Below, one piece after another: positions 21,792-33,772 of a stretch of DNA of 64,000 nt (its first letter is position 1; every line of letters starts with the position of its first letter). A model generated the notes under the pieces. The model was not told where the DNA came from. It was given only the letters and a program-made list of their open reading frames with translations, and ran no database searches. The DNA is from Ancylostoma caninum (Eukaryota; Nematoda; Chromadorea; Rhabditida; Ancylostomatidae). A program made the translations under genes and the position numbers. Where the stretch lies: the NCBI GenBank assembly GCA_037903475.1, contig JBAJFG010000074.1:310001-374000 (forward strand), given 5' to 3'.

Positions 21792-23299
21792 ACCAGCCTG
21801 ATCGCCCGGCTAACGCCGGACTCTCAGGCTTCTTTTCGTGCTCGCTTCGCTCGCATATTTTCATTGTCCTCAGATAAGATTAGTGCAGGTGGAAGAACAG
21901 ACACTATTCACAAAGAAGCATTCTTTACCGCGGTTCATGGAATCATTGACCCACTATGGACAGCTCCTCTCCAACAATTTGTGGTGCCGCATTTCGGTGG
22001 AAGTAAATAGTGAAAATTGACCGAGTAAGTGCAAATTGGGATTGGACCTGAACACCGGTGCACCCTTATCTCACCGCTGGAACCTGCCTCCAAAGGTTCC
22101 TCCCGTTTTGGACGCCGGCGCACCCTTATCACACCGTTGGACCCGACTCCACGCGTTTTCCCACTTTTAGACGCCGGCGCACCCTCCACGCGTTCGGCGT
22201 TTTCCCCACTTTCGGACGCCGGCGCACCCTTATCACACCGTTGGACCCGACTCCACGCGTTTTCCCACTTTTAGACGCCGGCGCACCCTTATCACGCCGT
22301 TGGACCCGACTCCAGGCGTTTCCCCACTTTCGGACGCCGGCGCACCCTTATCACACCGTTGGACCCGACTCCAGGCGTTTCCCACTTTCGGACGCCGGCG
22401 CACCCTTATCACACCGTTGGACCCGACTCCACGCGTTTTCCCACTTTTAGACGCCGGCGCACCCTTATCACGCCGTTGGACCCGACTCCAGGCGTTTCCC
22501 CACTTTCGGACGCCGGCGCACCCTTATCACACCGTTGGACCCGACTCCAGGCGTTTCCCCACTTTCGGACGCCGGCGCACCCTTATCACACCGTTGGACC
22601 CGACTCCACGCGTTTCCCCACTTTTAGACGCCGGCGCACCCTTATCACGCCGTTGGACCCGACTCCAGGCGTTTCCCCACTTTCGGACGCCGGCGCACCC
22701 TTATCACACCGTTGGACCCGACTCCAGGCGTTTCCCCACTTTCGGACGCCGGCGCACCCTTATCACGCCGTTGGACCCGACTCCAGGCGTTTCCCCACTA
22801 TCGGACGCCGGCGCACCCTTATCACACCGTTGGACCCGACTCCACGCGTTTTCCCACTTTTAGACGCCGGCGCACCCTTATCACGCCGTTGGACCCGTCT
22901 CCAGGCGTTCCCCCTATCTTGGACGCCGATCAAACCGCTAGCCCACCTCTAACATACTCTATGCTGCAATCCCCATCCTTGTCACTCCTCACCCGTCTGG
23001 TTCATCGTCCTCGTTATAAAGGCATACTACCCTTCTCCTTCCTTTTATATGGTCCTGTGATCATAAACTTATCTCATTCATTCCGACCGTGGTGAAAACA
23101 ACTGTAGGCCATTAACATGTCTGAACATGACAAAAGTGGCCCGAAACACCCTTAAATCAAGGTAAAAATCAAAATTTACCACGTTTTCGTACATAACTCG
23201 ATGCGCTGAACACAATGGTGTAGGTATTTTCCGTTTTCGATGGCTGGTTCTCGTGCACACACACACACACATGAACTGCCAATTAAGAAGAAGTATGAT
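21792..23299. mobile_element. Hairpin/minisatellite/CA element, unit 1
   Basis: Order: double hairpin (AGCCTGATCGC, CCGGCTAACGCCGG, TCTCAGGCT); about 190 bp of shared sequence; 59-bp minisatellite (22049-22922); about 330 bp of shared sequence; (CA)8 at 23256-23271; and a short tail ending AAGAAGTATGATA. No coding frame other than the repeat by-product. The order hairpin, internal tandem repeats, tail recalls Helentron-related interspersed elements (DINE-like). This is inference from layout only; no Helitron ends are proven. Confidence 0.5.
22049..22922. repeat. 59-bp minisatellite, about 15 units
   Basis: The core GACGCCGGCGCACCCTTATC recurs about every 59 bp (58-62 in places) from 22049 to 22867. 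Units differ mainly at CACACCG/CACGCCG, ACTCCAGG/ACTCCACG and CTTTCG/CTTTTAG, and these variants alternate in blocks, as in higher-order duplication. Confidence 0.92.
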
Positions 23300-24364
<1,065 letters not shown>

Positions 24365-24813
24365 ATCATAGACCTTCTGCCCATGTCCCAGTAATGTACA
24401 TCAACAGGCTCAAAAGTGACGAAAGCCTCCTTTTTGAAAGGGTCAAACTTGGAGCCCGGAGGCGGACCGCCCCAAGCTGTGCTGGCTGCTTCCCACGGCT
24501 GCAGCGTTGGCCAACGAGTACTGACGTGTTTAGCCGATAAGATCAACGGTTTCACACGTCAACTCGGGTGGTCAGCAAACTATTACAGACTCCTTCCCGG
24601 AAGAAGGGTAATGGACAATTGCGAGACAATTTATGTTTACCGCTGGAATCGACTGACTATCGATCGCCAGCAGGACGCCACGTGTGATCTCAAGCGGTGC
24701 GCCTTGAGGACGAGGTGGATCTACGGCACTGTATGTATGTGTGCATGTTCCTTATAGAAATTCCGGAGGGTTAACCGATCGGGACCAAACTTTGCATACT
24801 TAACATTCAAAGG

Positions 24814-25345
24814 CCCGGCGGAGATTTCATTCCACTTTTCTCCAGAAAATATCGACTGTTTTATCGACTTTATCGATTTTTTGCTATTCTCGCTCAAGGT
24901 TCGCTGGGAACAACTACACTGGGGTTTCCTAATACGCTGAACAGGAATATGACAACCGTTCCGCACGAAGATACCGATTTATCGATTTTATTGATTTTCT
25001 GCTATTTTGCCCATGGGGTGGTAGACACATGTCCACTGGGGTTCGTCAATACGCTGAACACGAAAGTGAGAACCATTCTGCGCGAATTATCGATTTATCG
25101 ATTCTATCGATTTTTTTTCATTTTTATTCGGGGACAGACAAGGACATGTCTACTGTACTTTTCCAGTGCGCTGAACACTGAACACGAATATGATGACCGT
25201 TTCGCACGAAGTATCGATTTATCGGTTTTGTTGATTTTTCGCTGTTTTCGCCCATGGGTCGGTGGAGAGGTTTCTGTAGGGATTTTTCAATATGCTGAAC
25301 ACAAAAACGACAATTGTTTTGAACGAGTATATCGATTCACTAATG
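24814..25345. repeat. 117-bp satellite, about 4.5 units
   Basis: ACGCTGAACA-type anchors at 24934, 25051, 25168 and 25292 show a 117-bp period; the last spacing carries an internal CTGAACA duplication. Each unit contains ATCGATTTATCGATT and CCATGGG. Single diverged units occur at about 27765-27830 with 28463-28500, and at 29675-29775. Confidence 0.8.
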
Positions 25346-25401
25346 TCTCATTTTCTTTTCGTGCTTCTAAAAGGCAAAATGTGTTTACTGGACCAATCGG
25401 C

Positions 25402-25668
25402 TGCGTGACAAGAAGTACGCTGCAGGTCTGTGATTGGTCGATTCATGTGCGCGTCGCGGCTGCAGCTTTCGAAGGTACGGACAGTTCTGAGTCGATATGG
25501 ACAACTTTTCCGAGCTTGAGTGGGACAGATTAGTGTTATAGGAAGCGAAGATTGTGAAGAGGTGGCCACCGATGTCATTTAATGCGTAAAATCTGAAGAA
25601 CCCGAACTTGAAAAGGGCACGCGTGCGACACGGTCGCGTCGCGGCGTACGTTTGACCGCCACCCAGAT
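25402..25668. repeat. Dispersed repeat, inverted partner of 45465-45732
   Basis: It starts GGCTGCGTGACAAG and ends GACCGCCACCC; the copy at 45465-45732 is the reverse. The GC-rich end contains CGGTCGCGTCGCGGCG. 25669-26421 shows nothing else, apart from weak similarity of 26080-26300 to the region around 41880-42180. Confidence 0.7.
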
Positions 25669-26421
25669 CAATCGAACACGCTGAACACCTGAGTACGAAT
25701 ATGGCAACTGTTTTCCAGGAATTTGTCATCGAAATAACTTTACTGACGTCTCGCTTACGGGGTTGCTTGAGGGAAAGGGTTACTTGGGAATGGCTAACGT
25801 GCCCACCACCAAAATTATAGGTACTTGCAATGATTTTATCGGCAATATCAATTCTCCTTATCAGTGTGAGAAAGCCGGGGTTGTAAAACACCCGAGCGAA
25901 GCCGGGTATGCCGTCTAGTTTATCATATAGAGAGGATCAAGCCAAAACTCTAACGAGATGTGAAAAATTCCAACAATACTTGTAACAAGCCAAGCTATCG
26001 CTATAAAATGAATCATGGTTCACCTAATACCGACACCGTCGGTCGGAACAGAATGCTACAAATTCTCATATCCTGTTAGGGTACTTGCGAGGCATATGCG
26101 TCTCACATGCGTCTGATCCAGGGATGCGACTATCCTGTCCTTCACCATATAGTAGTCGCGCGCACGTCGAACGCATGAATCCAGTACATTGCCATTGTGT
26201 TCCGCTCAAATTCTTGGAGGCACTCTCGACATCGATGCAAAATCCTCCAACGAATGCCAAAAATGGTTGCCTGTCAGTAACTGACCACTTTATGTAATTC
26301 GTGCTTCCAGCAAAGCAAGAAACTATCCTGACATTACCTGTGTTCATCACATATAGTGGTTATCGTCATTCTTCTCTATGTATGACAATACTCACCCTTG
26401 CAAATTCTGCAAAGACGAAGG

Positions 26422-26490
26422 CGCTGCTAAAATTAGCTCGCCTACTGTCTCACTTTTAGTGAGACGGTAGGCGAGCTAATTTTAGCAGCG
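26422..26490. repeat. 33-bp-arm hairpin with 3-nt loop
   Basis: CGCTGCTAAAATTAGCTCGC... and its reverse pair over 33 bp with one mismatch around a TTT loop. The transcript of either strand would fold into a long hairpin. Confidence 0.9.
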
Positions 26491-26730
26491 TGGCTGACTT
26501 TTCATCTTGCTAACGTCCCATGATGGATGGATGGTTGACTAATTTGACGTTGGATGTTTTGATGGCGGTCTCTTTGTAGGCCTGTAAAGACTGCGAAAGC
26601 CACAAAACGTCAGTCAATAAAACAGTTCCATTTAACGAAGCTAATTCACACAAGAATCAAGCGCAACATTCATGGAATTATGTTAGAATATAGGATGTTG
26701 CAGTTCTCGTTGATTATATCTAATTTTGAG

Positions 26731-27160
26731 ATAATCGAACCAGCCATGACCTACGGTAGTGCCAAAAACATCTGCGAATCAAAAGGTGGTTATCTTGTTT
26801 CAATCCATAGCGAAGAACAAAACCAATATATCTTCCGTAGGTCTTGCATCGTCAATTATTCTCGAAAACGACTAGGTTTTACACCGTAACACCATAGGAT
26901 TTAAGTTTGTAAATGGTCTAAACCTTGTAGGGATGAGTACACCTTTTGATCTTCGTTTAGGTCTGCTAAATTGCACTCTTGATCAATGGTTCCATGTGGA
27001 TCAAGTTAATTATGGTTGTGGTTGGATAGGTTTGAGGTTTCGCAATGAGTCGAAGAGGTGGAGATACGACGATGGTTCTAGTACTATGGACTATTGGGGC
27101 TGGGAGGAAGTAGAACCGCATTGGTGGAATATAGAACGCGATGAATGGAGATGTGCAGTG
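26731..27160 (+). pseudogene. CTLD gene fragment, paralogue of 42455-42921
   Basis: Two exons are visible: 26731-26836 (acceptor ttttgag, donor gtaggt) and 26961-27160 (acceptor gtttag, donor gtgtgt). They join in phase 1. Exon 1 is exactly as long (106 nt) as its paralogue's. It encodes the first half of a lectin fold (TYGSAKNICESKGGYLVSIH). Exon 2 encodes WIGL (CGWIGLRF), a DDG turn and a WxWEEVEP segment up to RCAV. The third part that should hold the last cysteines is only faintly recognisable near 27240 and has lost its acceptor. No signal-peptide exon was found. It is either a decayed copy or a partial gene with exons outside what I can recognise. Confidence 0.55.
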
Positions 27161-27289
27161 GTGTGTTCTATTCTATCGCAATATTTTTTTGTCACATTTA
27201 TGACGTATTCTCTGAAAGACTTTTTTCCGTGTTTTCAAATTATGGCTTTGAACGATGTCATCGTATTTCTCTGCTGGGAGTCACTGCCA

Positions 27290-27545
27290 CTACTCAGACA
27301 AAGTATCGCACACATGAGTAGGACTACTGCAGGGCACCCGGAGGGCTTGGTCAGGGGACCCGATATAGTCCTCCACAAGTACCATCCTCCATATGTCCCG
27401 AAATAGGTGTTTTTGAACAAAACTTATCACCCTCACTACCGCCGGAGGATTTCGAACTGACCTACCGATCATTTACCATTGCTCTTCGATTGTTTTACGG
27501 TCCGCTGCTTTACCTCTGCTCCATCCGTGCCCACAGCCGTGGGAC
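27290..27545 (-). repeat. Possible tRNA-derived SINE
   Basis: On - there is a box-A-like TGGAGCAGAGGTAAAGC and, about 60 nt later, a box-B-like AGTTCGAAATCC, followed by a tail whose TTCGGGACATATGGAGGA also occurs (diverged) near 30710-30740. The spacing suits a tRNA head. The tail boundary is uncertain. Confidence 0.3.
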
Positions 27546-27829
27546 TACTCGAGGCATGCACTAATGTTTTTATCACAGTGCATTCCCAAGAGAAGGGAAT
27601 GTTACAGAGCCCTTTCTATAATAATCAAGAACAAACGTTGAATACATAATTCCTAAGGGCCTGTGGAGATTTTGGCACCCTTTCCGCCAAGAACTATGGA
27701 CTGCTTTATCGTCCACACCGCTTTCATTTGATTTTTGCTTAATTTCGTCTGGAAATCGCTGATGACATGTCTATTGAGTTGTTTGATACACTGAACACAA
27801 ATATATACAGCTTTGTATAAAATTATTGT

Positions 27830-28462
27830 TTAATCGATTGACGACCGCGCCCATTTTTGCGTGTCTGGCGCGTGGGACCAACGCCCCTTTCAAGAGTGCG
27901 GCGCCCGCGGAGTTCCACACCGTTGCGATAAGATAATTAGGACTAAAACAGATCTTTTTGCAGAAATAATTTGAAGTCCAGTTTCAGAAGATTACTAGTA
28001 TCATCGTTCCAAAAAAGGAGAGAATCTAAACGTTTCTGGATTCCATAAAGGCCGAAGGAAGTTTGTAGAAGGTGTTTTTGGTGTTAAAAGGGAGTGTTCA
28101 GAAAGTATACAGGTTCGTACGGCTCTAAACTGACGAGTAAGGAAGTGTAGGATGTAATGAACGTGTTTCTATGTAGGAAACGTGACTTTTCTTCAGAATA
28201 TTCAAATCCACTACACAAAAAATGTAAAGCAATCACCCTCGATTTTAAAATATCATCCTTTTTATGATATTTGTGGCAATAAAGGGGAACACTTTGTTGA
28301 ATCACAGTTGTTTTAGACATATTTAGGAAGTACTGTACACATTTCATATGGAAGTACTACAAAATAGTTTGAAAATAGGGTCCATCGATAATAGGGGCGC
28401 GGTCCCACGTGACCAAAAAAGAGAGGCTCACCGGTGAGCCACGCGGTCGCCAGTGGGTTTAA
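27830..28462. mobile_element. piggyBac-like MITE, copy 2
   Basis: Diverged copy of 15332-15980 lying between TTAA at 27830-27833 and 28459-28462. It shares GCGTGTCTGGCGCGTGGGA near the left end and CGCGGTCCCACG near the right. It splits a 117-bp satellite unit. Confidence 0.7.
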
Positions 28463-28508
28463 CCATTGATTTTATCGATTTTTACGTTTTTGACCGAGAG
28501 ATAGTAAG

Positions 28509-29671
28509 TATACTTCGGACCGAATAACGTATTCGAATAAAAAGTTCGAATAAACCTTCGGATTCGAATAATTCGAAATTCGACTATTCGAAAAAAGCCC
28601 ATTTTCGAGCTCATTCGAAATTCGACTATTCGAAAGAAGCTCATTTCCGAATTTATTCGAAATTCGACTACTTGAAAAAAGTCCATTTTCGAATTTATTC
28701 GAAATTCGAATACTCGATGAAGGTGCAATTTAGAGTTTATTCGATATTCGATTCGATTTCATTTCGAATAACCGAATAATTTCGAATATTTGGGGAAATT
28801 GTGTGTCTGCAAAGTTCTTCTTTCCTAGCTCCCAGACTATACGTAGTAATATCGGGTAGTCTACAGTGGACGAATGATCAGCATTGTTTTCGATTTTGTT
28901 CAGGCTTCATTCATTTGATCGCACAGAGTGAGTAGAAATTTGTATAACTTTTCAAAAATATATCAATCGACGATTCGCTCTTGTCCATCCCTTCATGTTA
29001 CTCCTGAAACAAAACAGCTAGACAAGGACATCATTCCGCTCTAGTTTTCTATTTGAGCTTTTAGCTGCATATGAGATAACAATGCAATCATTATGATCCT
29101 ATGTTCTTACTTTCCTACCCTTTCCATCAACCACAGTCCGTATATGTCCCTAGAGTACTCGTTTTCTGTTTCGCTACTAGCTCTAGCAAGCAAAAAAGGA
29201 CAGCACCCTAATGTTCTTTCATATTATTTATCTAGAAAATGTAGAACACTGAAATAATTTCAGGAAGGTATTGGTTGAAGTCGGTCTCATTGCAGAACGT
29301 CAAAATTCCCATGTTTTTGCTAGTTATACCAATTCCGGATTAGTCAAATTACTTGAATAATCCAGTGAATTCAAAACCGAATTTCGAATTTGTTCGACTA
29401 TGCGACGGTAGAGGAACCAAATATATTCGAAAATTCGGTTCGAAAAGAAAATCGAACAAATTCGAAATTCGATTATTTGAAAAAGTTTCGAATCGAATAA
29501 ATTCGAAATTCGATTATTCGAAAAATATAAAAATCGAATAAATTCGAAGTTCGATTATTCGAAAAATATATGAAACCAAATAAATTAGAGATTCGACTAC
29601 TCGAAAAATATAAGAATCGAATAAATTCGAAATTCGATTATTCGAAAAAAAATCGAATATTCCGAAGTATA
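28509..29671. mobile_element. TTCGAA-rich element with 8-bp duplication (1.16 kb)
   Basis: Ends TATACTTCGGA and TCCGAAGTATA, flanked by ATAGTAAG (28501-28508) and ATAGTGAG (29672-29679), 7 of 8 identical. Both ends carry subterminal arrays of a roughly 40-bp unit built on ATTCGAAATTCGACTATTCG, in opposite orientations (28555-28790 and 29370-29655). The middle (28800-29340) has no coding frame. An 8-bp duplication suggests hAT; the terminus is not a typical CAGGG. Confidence 0.6.
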
Positions 29672-29774
29672 ATAGTGAGTACATGCCCATTGAGGTTTTC
29701 TAGTGCGCTGAACACAAATATGACTCAAATTTTGCGGCAAAATATCGGCTCATCGACTGTCTGTTGATTTTTTA

Positions 29775-30974
29775 TTCAAACTAATTTCCAACTCTCGTTC
29801 AGGGGTGGGTCAGTCAGGAAATGTGCACTATATGCATGAAACGTCCGCCCAATTTCAAATAGCATAGACCCATACAATGTAATGTCTCATGAAACCCATG
29901 GAATGTACCTTGAAAAATCGCAGAGACGAGCAACTCCACGCTAGTTTCGTGGGCTCAGCCACCTTCTTCGGTAGCTCTGGTCTTGAAGACTAAACAACAG
30001 TCTTAGTACGAGTATTCCCTCAGTGGTGCGTACTTGCGGCAGGTTCCTACTTGTACGTTAATATAGAGAAAATCTTTCTTATTGCAAAAGTGCGCAATTT
30101 TCGACGTTATAGAAAGTGTTAGAAAGGCGACAGTTCACATCCGTAATCTGATCAGGCATAACCCGTAGCCTGGTCTTCAGATAGCGAGGCCTGGAGTCCG
30201 TATAGGTAACACCTGAGGTTTGAGTCAGTTCTGGTGTTGGCCCGTGATTTCTCCAAGCAACATAAGGAAGTGCTGATTCAGCCGTGGCCTCTTGAAAAAA
30301 AAACAGGGTCGCCCTTTTTTAGGTTTGTCATTTATACCATCGTCCACGCCAGTCCTCGAATTGTAAAAGAGACACTTCGGAGAGTTGAACGATGAATACC
30401 GTTTTTAGACTGAATATGACAATAAAAAACTCAATAAACTTCATTATAAGAGAAATTTCCAAGTGATTATGACTATGAAAAGCGTATTATACGTTATTAT
30501 AGGAGAAGGATGGAGTGCAGGGCTACAAGTAGTGGGAAAATATGCAGAACTCACTGCTCTGTGAGGTCAAGCATTGGAGAGTTCTCGGGTTACCTGCCAT
30601 GATCCTCCGTACCCGTCTGAAGCTTTTATCAAAGTTCGGGGGCATGTCGCACCCCCAACATCCACGAGTCCCGATGGTTTTTAGGGCCTAAATCGCACCC
30701 TTCGAATATGTCCTCCGCATGTCCCGAAGTAGGCGGTCACCGCATTACTAATAAACTTCCTTAAATAATATGGGTTTTAGTCCTCCGTATGTCCTGACAT
30801 TTTTGTCTGAGTATGTATTAATTGGCTCTAGTATACTGTAGCAGCAACAAAAACTTGCGGATTCAACTTGAATCGGATTTTCTTTTTGTTTTCCTTACAT
30901 ATAAATAATAGTTTTCGTCTGCTTCTTCAATTCAGGAGTAGATAGCCTGTACAAGTCATTTCCTTTTCGAACTA
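29775..30974. other. No gene recognised
   Basis: Contains only the faint SINE-tail match near 30710-30740. No exons or clear repeats otherwise. Confidence 0.5.
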
Positions 30975-32055
30975 TTAGGTTGGTCCGAAAGTCTTGCACC
31001 AAACTTCACACAATTTTCAAACAATGTTAACTCTATTACAAACAAATACCAATCAACAACATATTCACCACCATGATAAAGAACATATGTGCAACGCTTT
31101 CCTGGACTTTCAATTCCAGAAGTCAAGAATTGCGGCAGCTGCGAGTCGAAGAAACTTGAAATCTCGTCTTCCAGTTGGGTCTGATTATCGAGTTTCTTCT
31201 CTCGTAGATGCAGTTTCAAGGCTCGAAACAAGTGATAGTCCGATGGAGGTCCGAGGTCTGGAGAATACGAAGGGTGTGGCAGGACCTTCCATCCAAGTTC
31301 GACAATTTTCTGGCGAGTGAGCTTTGCCGCGTGGGCTCGGGACTTGCCATGAAGTAGAACAACATGGTCAATTTTCCTACGCTTCAAGCAAATTGCGTCT
31401 GCAGTTTCTGTAGTCGATAAGAGTAGACCTCAGCGGACACGGTGTGTGGCAGCAGCTCCCACTGCATCATTCCCTCGGAATCTCACCAAGAACACAGCAA
31501 AACCTTCTTTTCTTGTAGTTCTCCTTTCGGCACTTTTGGAGGTGATCGCCAAGTGGGAGCCAACTTTCTGTCGTGTGTCATTAACTTACAGCACCTAACT
31601 CTCATCTCCAGTAACGATTTGTCGGAGAAAGTCCCTTCTGTGTGGCCGCAGAAGCGAAGACTCACACACACACTCACTCTTGCGGCCAACTGCGAGGCAC
31701 TCAATTCGTGGGGACCCAAGTCGACATGAGTTTTCTGTAACCCAGCGCTTGGAGATGTCCGATGATTGTTGTACGGCCACAAGCAGAGTCATCGACAGCT
31801 CACGTGTAGTTGCACTGGGCTTCTCTCTGAGAGCATCGCGCAAAGCCTCATCATTGCAGTCAGTTGGGCGACCAGAGCGGGATCGATCTTCAAGCGGGGG
31901 GAGGGGCGACCGAAAGAATTTACCACCTCCCAGTCTGCAAGCTAGCTTCCTCTGGAAGTTCTCTTCGTCGACAACATTGAAAAAGAACACCTTCCTCACG
32001 AGAGGCCAGAAAACATCGTTCGGCGAGTTCAGCCTCCACGGAAGGCTAAGCTAAA
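30975..32055 (-). pseudogene. Decayed mariner transposase (element 1)
   Basis: The right-hand terminus of the element (read on -) is TTAGGTTGGTCCGAAAGTCT at 30975, next to TA. The opposite end is missing. On -, segments of a mariner transposase can be followed in order but in changing frames: an SGRPTDCNDEAL region, then TGDES before the first catalytic Asp, then HGKSRAHAA, YSPDLGPPSDYHLF and FFDSQ. A one-codon slip lies inside the SPDLxPSDYHLF motif and stops interrupt the rest. Terminus and motifs resemble the Hsmar1/Bandit group known from hookworms; the subfamily is inference. Confidence 0.75.
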
Positions 32056-32189
32056 CATTAAATATAACGAAAACGACGGGAACGAATTTGTCAATGCCAA
32101 TAGCTCGCATAAATGCAGCCATCGTCGAGAGTGATACTCTTCCCACTGTTGTTATCACTAATCTCTAAAGTCGATGCCACATACATTTC

Positions 32190-32596
32190 GTGTGCGAAGG
32201 ATCACTCGAAATAAAACCACTTAGTTTGTCTGACAACCTTTGCTTTAACAACGTCTGTGGGATGAGAGAAGCACGAGATGTGGTATCCTTCCAACCACCA
32301 CCCTCTCCACATGACGACCCTGTCAATCTGTCGCTCTATTTAACACCAAGGAGTCAGATACCTGTAGAAACCAGTACTTGTGAAAGACAGCACTTTTGTG
32401 AAGACAAACGTCTATCCATCGTCTATCCACGGAATCGCTATCGGGAAATCCTCACTGTTCGCCAAAAAAAAAGCAGTCGCTAGCACAACTATAGTGGTTT
32501 CTGCTCTGATGCTGACCATGGCAGCCATATTTGCCTTCATAGCAAAGAAGTTCTGCAATCGAAAGGCCAACATGAGATCGAGAAGAGGGTACCAAG
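32190..32596 (+). pseudogene. 5' part of env-like relic
   Basis: Two overlapping frames encode a cysteine-containing segment and a single strongly hydrophobic span followed by basic residues. The frame shifts between them. The sequence stops where the hAT-like element begins and appears to continue after it at 33773. Assignment rests on continuity with the downstream fragment. Confidence 0.4.
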
Positions 32597-33764
32597 CAGG
32601 GGTGTGCGGAATTTTCCATTTTCCGTTTTACGCTTTCCGTTTTCCGCCCATTTTTGGTCTTCCGTTTTACGTTTTACGTTTGCGGGTTTTTGGCCCGGAA
32701 AACGGCAAACCCCGGCAAATTGTGGAGGGACAGGGATCGTCGTTTTCGAAGTATTTCCCTATCCTGAAGAGGATTCAGGTGTTTCGATGAGTAGTGTACA
32801 TGAGTTCACAACAACAAAACCAAAATTGATGTTCAACACCATTAACGAAATCCGAATTATTTTGTTTGACTTTTGTTGTCTCAGCCGCAGTGTAAACTTC
32901 CCATCGCGATTTTGCTGGTCTTCATCGTTCTTCCAAATATGCCATACAAGTGCCCTACTCTCCTCAAAGTTCTTAAAAAACAAGATACCACAGCAATCTG
33001 GGGTGAACTGATGTAAAATTTCCATGTAACTGTGACGTGCCATGGAAGGAGCATCAAGCATTCTTGCGAAGCAACGCATGATGTAGGCTTTTTTCAGCTT
33101 GACAAATGCATACGGCAACATCGTAATTGTCACTGTTTTAATCAGACGATGATCCTCAGTTCCACACTGGCGCCGTTGGCACCTGATGTTTTGCGCAGTG
33201 CTTGGGCTGCTTGTGTCTCACCTTCCCTACACGCTCTTCTCCTCCTCCGTCCTCCTTCGCTAACTTGCTCTAACGGGATCCTCTGTGAACAACGTGATCC
33301 TTCTCAGATTCCAAACGTACTAACCACCATAGTTACCTTTTGTCCAAATTTATGCAGAGTAGGTCTGCTCCAAAGTAAAGCAAAGAAGTCGCACTTTTCA
33401 CATTCTACAGATTTTCGTCTACTTAAATATTCAGTTAAAAAATGATTTTTGATTACATAACTCCGATAATCTCAATAACTAGGTGAAGGATAAATAATCC
33501 TCGATCTGCCTATATTCTATGCGTTAGAGGTACGTACCATCAGTGGACTTGAAGTTACTTAATCACCTGAAAGAGTCACCACTCATGCTCATCAAGAAGG
33601 TGCCCAGAAAATTCAATGTTAAAGAGGACTTTTAGTCACAAACCTATGCTTGGGCAAAATTTTCCGTTTTCCGTTTTACGCTTTCCGTTTTCCGCCCATT
33701 TTTGGCCTTCCGTTTTCCATTTTACGTTTTACGGGATTTAAAATTTTACTTCCGCACACCCCTG
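32597..33764. mobile_element. hAT-like non-autonomous element 2 (1.17 kb)
   Basis: Inverted ends CAGGGGTGTGCGGAA / TTCCGCACACCCCTG with a perfect 8-bp duplication GTACCAAG at 32589-32596 and 33765-33772. Subterminal arrays of TTCCGTTTTACG-type repeats lie just inside both ends (about 32613-32690 and 33660-33735). There is no recognisable transposase inside. It is inserted in the env-like relic. Confidence 0.88.
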
Positions 33765-33772
33765 GTACCAAG

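Noticed and set aside
22058..23095. Several overlapping frames of 127-197 codons
   Set aside because: By-products of the 59-bp minisatellite lacking stops.
24949..25533. 194-codon open frame on +
   Set aside because: It runs through the 117-bp satellite and a dispersed repeat; its periodic sequence follows the DNA repeat.
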